NCBI GenBank assembly: GCA_002434245.1
Contig: DJJR01000016.1
Span: forward strand, 140,509 to 204,508
Direction of reading: 5' to 3'
Origin: Pelosinus fermentans
GTDB lineage: Bacteria > Bacillota > Negativicutes > DSM-13327
Length of the DNA stretch: 64,000 nucleotides
Position 1 is the first letter of the stretch. The number at the start of each line of letters is the position of its first letter. Both the position numbers and the translations under genes were made by a program. Below the pieces are notes generated by a model, which was not told the origin of the DNA, ran no database searches, and worked only from the letters and a program-made list of their open reading frames with translations. Below, one piece after another: positions 1-8,378 of the stretch.

Positions 1-25
1 ACTTATTATACGAGGAGAGGAGAGC

Positions 26-415
26 ATGGAAGACGTTTTAATACGGGTGCGAATGAGCGAACATGACACTCATTATGCAGGAGGATTGGTAAATGGGTCC
101 CGAATGTTAGATTTATTTGGTGATGTAGCAACTGAATTATTAATTCGCAGCGATGGTGATGAAGGACTATTTGTTGCATATGATAACGTGGAATTTACAG
201 CCCCTGTTTATGCAGGCGATTTTATCGAGGCGCGGGGTAAAATTGTCAAGCTTGGTAATACATCACGGCGAATGGAATTTATCGCCACAAAAGTTATTTC
301 ATTAGATCAGGCTGCTCAATACGAGTCAGCAGCCTCTGTATTAGCCGATCCCGTTGTAGTTTGTATCGCTAGCGGAACTTGTGTGGTTCCTAAAGAAAAG
401 CAAAGGGGGGTATAA
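26..415 (+). CDS. kal: 3-aminobutyryl-CoA ammonia-lyase
   Basis: Removes ammonia from L-3-aminobutyryl-CoA to give crotonyl-CoA, the late deaminating step of lysine fermentation. The 129-residue protein has the size of known Kal proteins and a single hotdog-like domain; the N-terminal [18 protein letters not shown] stretch is typical of the family. A purine-rich ribosome site (GAGGAGAGGAGAG) precedes the ATG. It ends one base before the kce start, so the two are translationally linked. The upstream partners of the pathway (kdd, kamDE) are not seen and may lie outside the window. Identification rests on family resemblance and on the kce neighbour. Confidence 0.9.
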   Translation: MEDVLIRVRMSEHDTHYAGGLVNGSRMLDLFGDVATELLIRSDGDEGLFVAYDNVEFTAPVYAGDFIEARGKIVKLGNTSRRMEFIATKVISLDQAAQYESAASVLADPVVVCIASGTCVVPKEKQRGV

Positions 416-416
416 T

Positions 417-1232
417 TTGGAGCCGCTTATTATTACCGTTGCCCCCGTAGGAGCAGAAGCAACTCGCCAAGACAATCCCAATCTGCCCCTTACCCCTAGA
501 GAAATTGCCAATGAGGCGATACGGTGTGCTGAAAAGGGAGCTTCCATCATTCATCTGCATGTTAGAGATGAGGACGGAAAGGCTACCCAAGCGAAGGACA
601 TCTTTCAAGAAACCATTGCACTGATCAAAGAAAATAGTGACGCAATTATTCAAACCTCCACAGGTGGAGCATCTTGGATGACAGCCGACGAACGATTGCA
701 GCCTATAGAATTAAAGCCTGAGATGGCAACATTGACCACAGGTACAGTTAATTTTGGTGAAGAAATATTTTCTAACCCGATGCCTATGGTTGAACTGTTT
801 GCAAAAGCAATGATGGCCCAGGGAGTCAAACCTGAAATTGAAGTATTCGAAGTGGGGATGATTTATAATGCACTGCGTTTAGTGCAAAAGAAAATCTTGC
901 AGTTGCCTCTGCATTTTGATTTTGTGATGGGGGTTCCTGGAGGTATACCAGGGGAAGCTAGACATTTACTGCATCTAATAGAGTCCATACCTGCAGGGTC
1001 TACTTGGACAGTCGCGGGGATTGGACGTAGTGAGCTGTCTCTTGGGACTATGGCGATTGTTATAGGCGGACATGTGCGGGTTGGCTTTGAAGATAATGTG
1101 TATTATACAAAAGGTGTATTATCTGATGGTAACTTTCAACTAGTGGAGCGTATAGCAAGGATTGCAAAAGAAATAGGTCGGCCAGTTGCTACTCCCGAAC
1201 AAGCCAGAAGAATTTTAGGATTAGCCCAGTAA
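417..1232 (+). CDS. kce: 3-keto-5-aminohexanoate cleavage enzyme (BKACE family)
   Basis: Converts 3-keto-5-aminohexanoate plus acetyl-CoA into 3-aminobutyryl-CoA and acetoacetate in lysine fermentation. The start is taken as TTG at 417, giving MEPLIITVAPVGAE and 271 residues, the usual size; it follows AAAGGGGGG inside the end of kal. The TIM-barrel BKACE fold is indicated by IIHLHVRDEDGK near residue 45, which carries metal-binding His residues, and by GVPGGIPGEARHL and a C-terminal GGHVRVGFEDN. The family also acts on other beta-keto acids, but adjacency to kal and to lysP-kamA-atoDA supports the lysine substrate. Confidence 0.92.
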   Translation: MEPLIITVAPVGAEATRQDNPNLPLTPREIANEAIRCAEKGASIIHLHVRDEDGKATQAKDIFQETIALIKENSDAIIQTSTGGASWMTADERLQPIELKPEMATLTTGTVNFGEEIFSNPMPMVELFAKAMMAQGVKPEIEVFEVGMIYNALRLVQKKILQLPLHFDFVMGVPGGIPGEARHLLHLIESIPAGSTWTVAGIGRSELSLGTMAIVIGGHVRVGFEDNVYYTKGVLSDGNFQLVERIARIAKEIGRPVATPEQARRILGLAQ

Positions 1233-1273
1233 AGGTAATTAAATTAATATAAAGCTTTCATTAAATAAAAGAT

Positions 1274-1338
1274 AGCAGAAGCCATAAATAGTTAGTAGTT
1301 ACAATACTGCTGAATCTTTGTGGCTTCTGCTCATTTTT
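1274..1338 (+). terminator. Long-loop hairpin after kce
   Basis: AGCAGAAGCCA (1274-1284) pairs perfectly with TGGCTTCTGCT (1321-1331) and is followed by CATTTTTC. The 11-bp stem has a 36-base loop. It is a plausible terminator for kal-kce, though the T-run is short. Confidence 0.5.
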
Positions 1339-1354
1339 CGGCGGTTTGCCGAAA
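1336..1354. promoter_or_regulatory. Palindrome upstream of the lysP sigma-54 promoter (possible activator site)
   Basis: TTTCGGC-GGTTT-GCCGAAA is a perfect 7-bp inverted repeat with a 5-base centre. It lies about 140 bp upstream of the -24/-12 element at 1496, the usual distance for a sigma-54 enhancer-binding protein site. It could equally be part of the kce terminator; no long T-run follows, which slightly favours the DNA-site reading. The rest of the 370-bp gap shows no gene. Confidence 0.35.
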
Positions 1355-1495
1355 TTTCAGCAAATATAAAATAGGTTGTAAAGTGTAATAGTATCGCTCA
1401 TCGTTGTCATTCTAGTGCCGAAGATTAGTCAGATTAAGAAAAAATTTGGTATTCACCCATAATAGATAAGCGAATCTTGTTGATACTGCTGTTGT

Positions 1496-1511
1496 TGGCA
1501 TGGTTATTGCA
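1496..1511 (+). promoter_or_regulatory. Sigma-54 (-24/-12) promoter for lysP-kamA-atoDA
   Basis: TGGCATGGTTATTGCA fits the sigma-54 consensus TGGCAYRNNNNTTGCW at every fixed position. It ends 95 bp before the lysP start and points into the operon. Transcription would need an enhancer-binding activator, which is not encoded beside it in this window. Confidence 0.7.
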
Positions 1512-1606
1512 ATTCTTAATAATAAGATCTAAAGCTCTATCTGGCTGGCACCACGGTCAATAATTAATCGAAAATTCCAAATATTCATTAAAAAGGAGTG
1601 AATTTC

Positions 1607-3106
1607 ATGAATGCCGACCTGGAAACAGGGAAAATCCAAAGCCTTAGGGAGGAGACAGGTGTTGGAGGCAAAGAGGAATTAAAGCGAAGTTTAAAAGCCC
1701 GTCACATGAATATGATAGCACTTGGTGGTGCTATCGGCACGGGGTTATTTTTGGCAAGTGGTGCATCAGTCAGTACTGCAGGTCCAGGTGGCGCACTAGT
1801 AGCTTATGGTGTCATTGGGATTATGGTTTATTTTCTTATGACTAGTTTAGGAGAAATGGCAACCTACTTACCTGTTCCAGGATCTTTCGGAACTTATGCA
1901 GCAAGGTTTGTTGATCCAGCTTTAGGTTTTGCAATCGGTTGGAACTATTGGTTAAACTGGGCGACCTGTATTGCAGTAGAATTAGTAGCAGGTGCCATCA
2001 TAATGAAATTTTGGCTTCCTGATATTCCTGGTTATTATTGGAGTGGGCTCTTTTTGGTCATTTTATTTGCCCTTAATTACTTATCAACGAGAGCATATGG
2101 TGAAAGTGAATATTGGTTTGCAGGAGCTAAGGTGATAACCGTTATCATCTTTTTTGTGGTAGGCACATTGATGATTTTAGGGATTAGTGGAGGGGGTTCG
2201 CCAGGGTTCTCTAATTGGCAAATCCAAGAGGCACCTTTTGTTGGTGGATTTAGTGCAATATTAGCGATCTTCATGATTGCTGGATTTTCTTTCCAAGGAA
2301 CTGAACTGGTTGGCATTGCTGCTGGTGAAAGTGAAAATCCTGAAAGAGATGTACCAAAAGCAATTAATACGGTATTCTGGCGTATTCTCCTATTTTACAT
2401 TGGTGCTTTAATTATTATTGGTTTTATCCTACCTTATACGGATGAGAATTTATTAAAAGGTGATGTGGAAAATGTCGCTGTCAGTCCCTTTACTCTAGTA
2501 TTCAGCCGTGCTGGATTTGCGGCAGCAGCATCCCTAATGAATGCAATCATTCTCACATCCGTGCTATCTTGTGCGAACTCAGGATTATATGCTTCCACTC
2601 GCATGCTGTATGCTATGGCAAAAGAGGGCAAAGCTCCTCGGATTTTTGGCAAAGTCAATAAACGCGGTGTTCCAACTAATTCTCTTTATGCTACTTCTGC
2701 TATTGGTCTTTTAGCCTTTCTTTCCTCGTTAGTTGGGGAAGGTACTGCTTATACATGGCTGCTTAACATTACGGGAATGATTGGTTTCATTGCCTGGCTG
2801 GGTATTGCCATTAGCCATTATCGCTTCCGGCAAGCATTTATCCGGCAAGGACTTGATTTATCTCAACTTAAATATAAAGCAAAATGGTTCCCCTTTGGAC
2901 CTCTATTTGCGATGGTACTTTGCGGTATTGTAATCATTGGACAAAATTATAATGCCTTTTTAGGCGGGGAAGTAGACTGGTATGGATTAGCCGTTTCCTA
3001 TGTGGGTATACCTATTTTCTTAGCAACGTATCTAGGGTATAAGTTTTCTAAAAAAACGAAAGTAATCGCTTTGGAAAAAGTAGATTTGAGTAAGAATTTA
3101 GTTTGA
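1607..3106 (+). CDS. lysP: Lysine/amino-acid permease (APC superfamily)
   Basis: Cytoplasmic-membrane amino-acid:proton symporter, about 499 residues with roughly 12 membrane segments. The N-terminal LKARHMNMIALGGAIGTGLF matches the hallmark substrate-site stretch of the AAT/LysP group, and SFQGTELVGIAAGE in TM6 is also typical. The ATG at 1607 is chosen because AAGGAG lies 8 bases upstream. An in-frame GTG at 1598 overlaps that ribosome site and is unlikely. Lysine as substrate is inferred from the next gene, kamA, and from family resemblance. A sigma-54 promoter precedes it. Confidence 0.85.
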   Translation: MNADLETGKIQSLREETGVGGKEELKRSLKARHMNMIALGGAIGTGLFLASGASVSTAGPGGALVAYGVIGIMVYFLMTSLGEMATYLPVPGSFGTYAARFVDPALGFAIGWNYWLNWATCIAVELVAGAIIMKFWLPDIPGYYWSGLFLVILFALNYLSTRAYGESEYWFAGAKVITVIIFFVVGTLMILGISGGGSPGFSNWQIQEAPFVGGFSAILAIFMIAGFSFQGTELVGIAAGESENPERDVPKAINTVFWRILLFYIGALIIIGFILPYTDENLLKGDVENVAVSPFTLVFSRAGFAAAASLMNAIILTSVLSCANSGLYASTRMLYAMAKEGKAPRIFGKVNKRGVPTNSLYATSAIGLLAFLSSLVGEGTAYTWLLNITGMIGFIAWLGIAISHYRFRQAFIRQGLDLSQLKYKAKWFPFGPLFAMVLCGIVIIGQNYNAFLGGEVDWYGLAVSYVGIPIFLATYLGYKFSKKTKVIALEKVDLSKNLV

Positions 3107-3167
3107 TACAGATCTAATTTCATTAAGAATGAGTTTATGGAGTCAATTGGCGAAGGGAGTTTATAAA

Positions 3168-4448
3168 ATGCGTGATTATCATGATATTCCATTGTGGACT
3201 AATGTAACAGAAGAAGAATGGCAAGATTGGCGATGGCAAGTAGCAAATCGCATTACTTCACTCTCCATGCTAAAGCAGGTTATTCCATTAGTTCAAAAAG
3301 AAGAAGAAGGAATTTTAAATTGCCTGCAAAGTCTAAGAATGGCAATCACTCCTTATTATGCAACGTTAATTGATGTTGAAAATGTAAATTGTCCTATGCG
3401 TAAACAAGCAATTCCAACAGCAACGGAGCTACAGTTTGGTCAATTTGATATGGCTGATCCTTTGCACGAAGACCAAGATTCACCTGTTACGGGACTTACT
3501 CATCGATATCCTGACCGGGTACTGTTTTTAGTCACAGATCAATGCTCTATGTATTGTCGTCATTGTACTAGAAGGCGGATTGCCGGAGTTTGTGATCAAG
3601 CACGTACGAAACAACAAATTGACAACTGTATTCAATATATAAGAGAAATGCCGGAAGTCAGAGATGTTATTTTATCTGGCGGTGATGCTTTTCTAATTAG
3701 CGATGAATTAATTGAATACATTCTAAAAGAATTACGACAAATAAAGCACGTAGAAATTGTCCGTTTTGGCACTCGCACACCCGTAGTTTTGCCGCAAAGA
3801 ATTACTCCTGCCTTATGCGCAATTTTAAAAAAATATCATCCGATTTATGTGAATGTCCATTTTAATCATCCTAAAGAAATAACAGAGGCCGCCAGTATGG
3901 CTTGTGCCTCTTTAGCTGATGCTGGAATACCTCTTGGCAATCAAGCGGTTCTCTTAAAAGGAGTTAACGATTGCCCAGAATTAATAAAAAAACTGATGCA
4001 GCAATTATTAAAGATAAGAGTAAAACCCTATTATATTTATCAATGTGATATGTCGCAAGGCATACAACATTTTAGAACACCTATTAGTTCGGGAATTCAG
4101 GCGATTGAATATTTAAGAGGACATACTTCAGGATTAGCCGTTCCTACTTACGTTGTTGATGCGCCAGGAGGTGGCGGCAAGATTCCGGTTATGCCTCAAT
4201 ATTTAGTTTCTCAAAATGCTAGTAAAACTGTACTGCGAAATTATGAAGGCGTGTTTACTACTTATACAGAGCCAAAGCATTATGTAGACCCGGAAGCACC
4301 TTGCGAAGTGTGCGGCGGTTATCACCATGATACAACAGTAGGCTTAGCAGGAATGTTAAGCGGTGATAAATCATTATTATCGATTTCATCAGCAGGAAGA
4401 AAGAACGAAGTAAAAGAGGCGAATTCTACGTTATTGATTATGAAATGA
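3168..4448 (+). CDS. kamA: L-lysine 2,3-aminomutase (radical SAM, PLP)
   Basis: Interconverts L-lysine and L-beta-lysine, the first step of lysine fermentation. With the ATG at 3168 (GAAGGGAG 8 bases upstream) the protein has 426 residues, and the [4Fe-4S] cysteines of CSMYCRHC fall at C126, C130 and C133, close to the clostridial enzyme. LSGGDAF, the PLP-lysine stretch APGGGGKIP and a C-terminal CEVCGGYHHD Zn-type cluster are present. An upstream ATG at 3129 has no good ribosome site. It follows lysP and precedes atoDA, which fits a catabolic role rather than osmolyte synthesis or EF-P modification. Confidence 0.93.
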   Translation: MRDYHDIPLWTNVTEEEWQDWRWQVANRITSLSMLKQVIPLVQKEEEGILNCLQSLRMAITPYYATLIDVENVNCPMRKQAIPTATELQFGQFDMADPLHEDQDSPVTGLTHRYPDRVLFLVTDQCSMYCRHCTRRRIAGVCDQARTKQQIDNCIQYIREMPEVRDVILSGGDAFLISDELIEYILKELRQIKHVEIVRFGTRTPVVLPQRITPALCAILKKYHPIYVNVHFNHPKEITEAASMACASLADAGIPLGNQAVLLKGVNDCPELIKKLMQQLLKIRVKPYYIYQCDMSQGIQHFRTPISSGIQAIEYLRGHTSGLAVPTYVVDAPGGGGKIPVMPQYLVSQNASKTVLRNYEGVFTTYTEPKHYVDPEAPCEVCGGYHHDTTVGLAGMLSGDKSLLSISSAGRKNEVKEANSTLLIMK

Positions 4449-4480
4449 TGGATGACTTATTAGGAGGTGGAAGGTGATCT

Positions 4481-5131
4481 ATGGTAAAGATTTGTACTGC
4501 AAACGAAGCTGTGAAGGATATTTCCGGAGGAATGTGTATTATGATTGGCGGGTTTTTAGGTGTTGGAACGCCTGACGGATTAGTGCAGGCGTTGGTAGAG
4601 AAAGGCACGAAAAATTTAACGGTCATAACAAATGATAGTGCTTTTCCAGGAGTCGGTGTAGGTAAGCTGCAAGATAATAAGCAAATGTCCACATTATATA
4701 CATCGTATATTGGCGGACATCCTGAAAGTGGCAGATGTATGGAAGAGGGGGAGTTGAAAATTGTCTTAACTCCTCAAGGAACTCTTGCGGAACAAATTCG
4801 TGCTGGAGGTTCCGGCCTAGGGGGAGTATTGACTCCTACAGGGGTTGGAACAATGGTGGAAGAAGGAAAATCCAAAATCGTGGTAGCAGATAGAACCTAT
4901 TTGCTGGAAGAGCCTTTAAAAGCAGATTTTGCCTTATTAAAAGCATATAAAGCTGATTGTCATGGAAATCTGATTTACCATTTTTCGGCTAGAAATTTTA
5001 ATCCCATAATGGCTATGGCTGCTAAGACTGTTATTGTTGAAGTGGAAGAAGTCGTAGCGGCAGGAACAATTGAACCTGATAATGTGATAACTCCAGGAAT
5101 CTTTGTCGATCTTTTGGTCAAAGGGAGGTAG
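4481..5131 (+). CDS. atoD: Acetoacetate/butyrate CoA-transferase subunit alpha
   Basis: Alpha subunit of a class I (3-oxoacid type) CoA-transferase. In lysine fermentation it moves CoA between butyryl-CoA or acetyl-CoA and acetoacetate. At 216 residues it has the usual size. The CoA-binding glycine loop is visible as GGFLGVGTPDGL near residue 22, followed by SGLGGVLTPTGVGT. AGGAGGTGGAAGG precedes the start. It ends 5 bases before atoA, so the two subunits are cotranscribed, downstream of kamA. Confidence 0.92.
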   Translation: MVKICTANEAVKDISGGMCIMIGGFLGVGTPDGLVQALVEKGTKNLTVITNDSAFPGVGVGKLQDNKQMSTLYTSYIGGHPESGRCMEEGELKIVLTPQGTLAEQIRAGGSGLGGVLTPTGVGTMVEEGKSKIVVADRTYLLEEPLKADFALLKAYKADCHGNLIYHFSARNFNPIMAMAAKTVIVEVEEVVAAGTIEPDNVITPGIFVDLLVKGR

Positions 5132-5135
5132 CTTT

Positions 5136-5795
5136 ATGGCTCAAATGGATAAACGCATTCGTATCGCTAAACGAGTGGCTAAAGAACTGCATGATGGCGA
5201 TGTTGTTAATTTGGGTATTGGCATGCCGACTTTAGTAGCAAATTATCTATCTCACGGGGTTTCTATTGTTTTACACTCTGAAAACGGATTCTTGGGAATT
5301 GGACCGGAGCCACAAGCGGAATTGGCAGATAAGGATCTCGTGAATGCTGGAGGAAAACTAGTGACGATTCAAGAGAATGGATGTTGTTTTGATAGTGCCA
5401 TGTCATTTGCTATTATTCGAGGCGGTCATGTTGATACCACTGTATTAGGGGCTTTAGAAGTAGATGAACAAGGTAATTTAGCCAATTGGATGGTTCCAGG
5501 AAAAAGAATTTCAGGCATGGGTGGAGCTATGGACTTAGTCGTCGGTGCCAAAAAAATTATCATTGCCATGGAACATATTAATAAAGATGGAACTGCTAAA
5601 ATTGTAAAGCAGTGTTCTTTACCTCTCACAGCTCAGGCTGAAGTTGATTTAATTATTACTGATATGGCAGTTATTGCCGTTCATAAAGATGGACTGCATT
5701 TAATTGAAATTGCCGAAAGCACTACATTAGAGGAGGTAGTTGCTGCAACAAATGCCCATTTACTTTTTTCTGAAGACAATATTCGTATTTTTTAA
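5136..5795 (+). CDS. atoA: Acetoacetate/butyrate CoA-transferase subunit beta
   Basis: Beta subunit carrying the catalytic glutamate of the class I CoA-transferase. HSENGFLGIGP places the active-site Glu at residue 49, and NLGIGMPTLVANY precedes it. The ATG at 5136 is chosen because AAGGGAGG lies 7 bases upstream; this gives 219 residues, normal for AtoA. It is the last gene of the lysP-kamA-atoDA unit. No strong terminator is seen; an AT-rich imperfect hairpin follows the stop and a promoter for glnN begins within 20 bp. Confidence 0.92.
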   Translation: MAQMDKRIRIAKRVAKELHDGDVVNLGIGMPTLVANYLSHGVSIVLHSENGFLGIGPEPQAELADKDLVNAGGKLVTIQENGCCFDSAMSFAIIRGGHVDTTVLGALEVDEQGNLANWMVPGKRISGMGGAMDLVVGAKKIIIAMEHINKDGTAKIVKQCSLPLTAQAEVDLIITDMAVIAVHKDGLHLIEIAESTTLEEVVAATNAHLLFSEDNIRIF

Positions 5796-5812
5796 AGATG
5801 ACGATTTTTAGC

Positions 5813-5840
5813 TAGACAAAAATCATTTTTGTGCTATAAT
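5813..5840 (+). promoter_or_regulatory. Sigma-A-type promoter for the glnN leader
   Basis: TAGACA, a 16-base spacer and TATAAT at 5835-5840. It places the transcript start near 5847, just ahead of the hairpins at 5861-5913. The 200-base distance to glnN implies a long leader. Confidence 0.6.
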
Positions 5841-5860
5841 ATTAATATAAATGAAAATTA

Positions 5861-5913
5861 TGAGTCAACGATGACTCCTACCACTGAACAAGTGGAGGGG
5901 TCTGTTTTTTTTT
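5861..5913 (+). promoter_or_regulatory. Candidate transcription attenuator in the glnN leader
   Basis: A first hairpin, TGAGTCA-ACGA-TGACTC (5861-5877), shares its 3' arm GACTC with a longer hairpin. In the longer one GACTCCT (5873-5879) pairs with AGGGGTC (5896-5902) around an inner CCACT/AGTGG stem, followed by nine T residues. The two cannot form together, so this is laid out as antiterminator and terminator. With its last pair open, the first loop reads AACGAT, which has the A1 and G4 of ANTAR-protein target loops; the second loop does not fit. Whether an ANTAR protein or another factor acts here is unknown. Confidence 0.5.
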
Positions 5914-6033
5914 GCAGCAAATATGCTGCATTAAAAAAAATCAATCTGTCATCTTTTTAGTAGGTTATAATGGCAAGCTTTATTTAGAAATAATCAGTAA
6001 TGCGATATGAAAAATTGAGAGGGGTTTTTGTAG

Positions 6034-8127
6034 ATGAGCAACTTAGGTCAAATTTTCGGTTCAAACGTATTTAATGATGCAGTTATGAAGGAGAGTCTTC
6101 CTAAAGCCACATATAAAGCTTTAAAGAAGACAATTGAAGAGGGGCTTCCTTTAGATCCAGTAGTGGCAGATATAGTAGCTAATGCGATGAAAGACTGGGC
6201 TCTTGAAAAAGGTGCAACTCATTTCACTCATTGGTTCCAACCAATGACAGGTATTACTGCTGAAAAACATGATGCATTCATATCGCCAACTTCTGATGGT
6301 AAAGCGATCATGGAATTTTCGGGAAAAGAATTAATTAAGGGAGAACCAGATGCTTCTTCATTCCCATCCGGTGGTCTTAGAGCTACGTTTGAAGCCAGAG
6401 GATATACTGCGTGGGATTGCACATCACCTGCATTTGTAAAAGACAATTCATTATGTATACCAACAGCCTTTTGCTCTTATACTGGAGAGGCTTTAGATAA
6501 AAAAACTCCGTTATTGCGTTCAATGGAAGCCTTAGGTAAGCAAGCATTACGTGTATTAAGAGCACTTGGAAATACAACAACGAATCGAGTTATTACAACT
6601 GTTGGACCAGAGCAAGAATACTTTATTATTGATAAGAAAACATATGAAAAAAGAAAAGACTTAATATTTACAGGAAGAACACTTTTTGGTGCGAAACCTC
6701 CAAAAGGGCAAGAGTTAGAAGATCACTATTTCGGTTCAATTAAAGAAAAAATATCTGCCTATATGAAGGAATTGGATGAAGAGCTTTGGAAACTTGGAAT
6801 TGCAGCCAAGTCCAAACATAACGAAGTTGCTCCTGCGCAACATGAGCTAGCTCCAATATTTACGACTACAAATATAGCAACAGATCACAACCAGCTTACT
6901 ATGGATATCATGAAGAAGGTTGCTTTACGACATGATCTTGTATGTTTATTGCATGAAAAGCCGTTTGCTGGTATTAATGGCTCTGGTAAACATAATAACT
7001 GGTCTATGGGAACCGATGATGGAGTGAATTTATTGGAACCGGGTCGTACTCCTCATGATAATCAGCAATTTCTTGTATTCTTATGTTCTGTTATTAAGGC
7101 TGTTGATGTATATGCCGATTTATTAAGAGTATCAGCTGCAAATCCAGGAAATGATCATAGACTAGGTGCGAATGAAGCTCCTCCAGCTATCATATCAATA
7201 TTCCTAGGAGAGCAATTACAGGATATTTTAGAGCAGATTGAAAATGGTGGAGCCACAAGCTCTAAAAATGGTGGTAATATGGAAATCGGTGTTACTACGC
7301 TGCCGCCGTTACCCAAAGATGCAACAGACAGAAACAGAACTTCCCCGTTTGCGTTTACAGGCAATAAGTTTGAATTTAGAATGTGTCCATCTTCAGCTTC
7401 CATCGCTGAACCCAATATAACCTTAAATACGATTGTGGCGGAAGTGCTAAACGAAGTTGCGGATCGATTAGAAAATGCTACAGATGCAAAAGCCGAAGTA
7501 AAAACAATTATTACTGAATATGTTACCAATCATAAAAGAGTGGTATTTAACGGCAATGGATATTCAGATGAATGGGTTGTCGAAGCGGAAAAGAGAGGAC
7601 TTTTAAACTTAAGAACTACAGTAGAATCCATTAAGGCTCTTATTTCTGAAAAGAACATAGCAGTCATGGAAAAACATGCTGTATTGAGTAAAGTAGAGAT
7701 GGAGTCCCGTTATGAAATCGCTCTTGAAAATTATATCAAAACGATTAACGTTGAAGCTTTAACAATGATAGAAATGGCTAAGAGACAAATACTTCCTTCT
7801 GTTATCAAGTTCGCCACAAACCTTGCGGTTTCAATAAATACAATTAAAGCTACAGGTATAGCAGCGGATTTAACAGCTCAAACTGAATTGCTAACAGAAA
7901 TATCTTCGTTGACAGCAGCATTAAAGAAAAATATTGCTGTTCTTGAAGAAACTGTAGAGAAGGCTTCAAATGCTCATGGAGACACTTATGACCAAGCATC
8001 ATTATTCCGATTTGATGTATTTGAAAAAATGGCAGCTCTACGAGAAGTTGTTGATACACTTGAGACTCTGGTAGACAAAGATGTATGGCCAATGCCAACT
8101 TACGGGGATCTATTATTCAATATATAA
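6034..8127 (+). CDS. glnN: Glutamine synthetase type III
   Basis: ATP-dependent synthesis of glutamine from glutamate and ammonia. The 697-residue length and motifs are those of GSIII, not the smaller [14 protein letters not shown] near residue 65, the glutamate/metal site [33 protein letters not shown] and [22 protein letters not shown] lies before the ATG. The gene stands alone behind a long leader with a possible attenuator and is followed by a strong terminator. GSIII is common in Bacteroidetes, cyanobacteria and clostridia. Nitrogen-dependent control is inferred, not shown. Confidence 0.95.
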   Translation: MSNLGQIFGSNVFNDAVMKESLPKATYKALKKTIEEGLPLDPVVADIVANAMKDWALEKGATHFTHWFQPMTGITAEKHDAFISPTSDGKAIMEFSGKELIKGEPDASSFPSGGLRATFEARGYTAWDCTSPAFVKDNSLCIPTAFCSYTGEALDKKTPLLRSMEALGKQALRVLRALGNTTTNRVITTVGPEQEYFIIDKKTYEKRKDLIFTGRTLFGAKPPKGQELEDHYFGSIKEKISAYMKELDEELWKLGIAAKSKHNEVAPAQHELAPIFTTTNIATDHNQLTMDIMKKVALRHDLVCLLHEKPFAGINGSGKHNNWSMGTDDGVNLLEPGRTPHDNQQFLVFLCSVIKAVDVYADLLRVSAANPGNDHRLGANEAPPAIISIFLGEQLQDILEQIENGGATSSKNGGNMEIGVTTLPPLPKDATDRNRTSPFAFTGNKFEFRMCPSSASIAEPNITLNTIVAEVLNEVADRLENATDAKAEVKTIITEYVTNHKRVVFNGNGYSDEWVVEAEKRGLLNLRTTVESIKALISEKNIAVMEKHAVLSKVEMESRYEIALENYIKTINVEALTMIEMAKRQILPSVIKFATNLAVSINTIKATGIAADLTAQTELLTEISSLTAALKKNIAVLEETVEKASNAHGDTYDQASLFRFDVFEKMAALREVVDTLETLVDKDVWPMPTYGDLLFNI

Positions 8128-8139
8128 TATAAATAAATT

Positions 8140-8175
8140 AAAAGCCTGGCTTACGCAGCCAGGCTTTTAATTTTG
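8140..8175 (+). terminator. Rho-independent terminator of glnN
   Basis: AAAGCCTGGCT, loop TACGC, AGCCAGGCTTT, then TAATTTTG. The perfect 11-bp stem lies 13 bases past the glnN stop. Confidence 0.9.
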
Positions 8176-8238
8176 TGCATTCAGATCTGAGAGTTTGTTG
8201 AGGGAAATCATTATATAAAATATTCATCAGTATAATCT

Positions 8239-8266
8239 TTGTAATTTTTACTATTAATAGTATAAT
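8239..8266 (+). promoter_or_regulatory. Likely promoter of the second glutamine synthetase
   Basis: TTGTAA, a 16-base spacer and TATAAT at 8261-8266. A leader of about 105 bases follows. It holds an AAGGAGG at 8294-8300 with no normal start codon after it, and a small TACCA/TGGTA hairpin near 8320-8333. Confidence 0.5.
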
Positions 8267-8378
8267 AGATTAAATAAAGAAAAAGTTTTCAATAAGGAGG
8301 ATATAATTACTTTAGAATCTACCATAGGTGGTATAACAAAGTACAATTATATTTATAATATTTTAAGAGGTGATTGAA

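Noticed and set aside
5914..5929. GCAGCA/TGCTGC hairpin as the second ANTAR target loop of the glnN leader
   Set aside because: Its loop has no G at position 4 and it lies after the T-run, so it cannot take part in antitermination there.
7155..7529. Long minus-strand frames inside glnN, spoVAD and the RND pump
   Set aside because: They are antisense shadows of strong genes, with no ribosome sites and no recognisable protein text.
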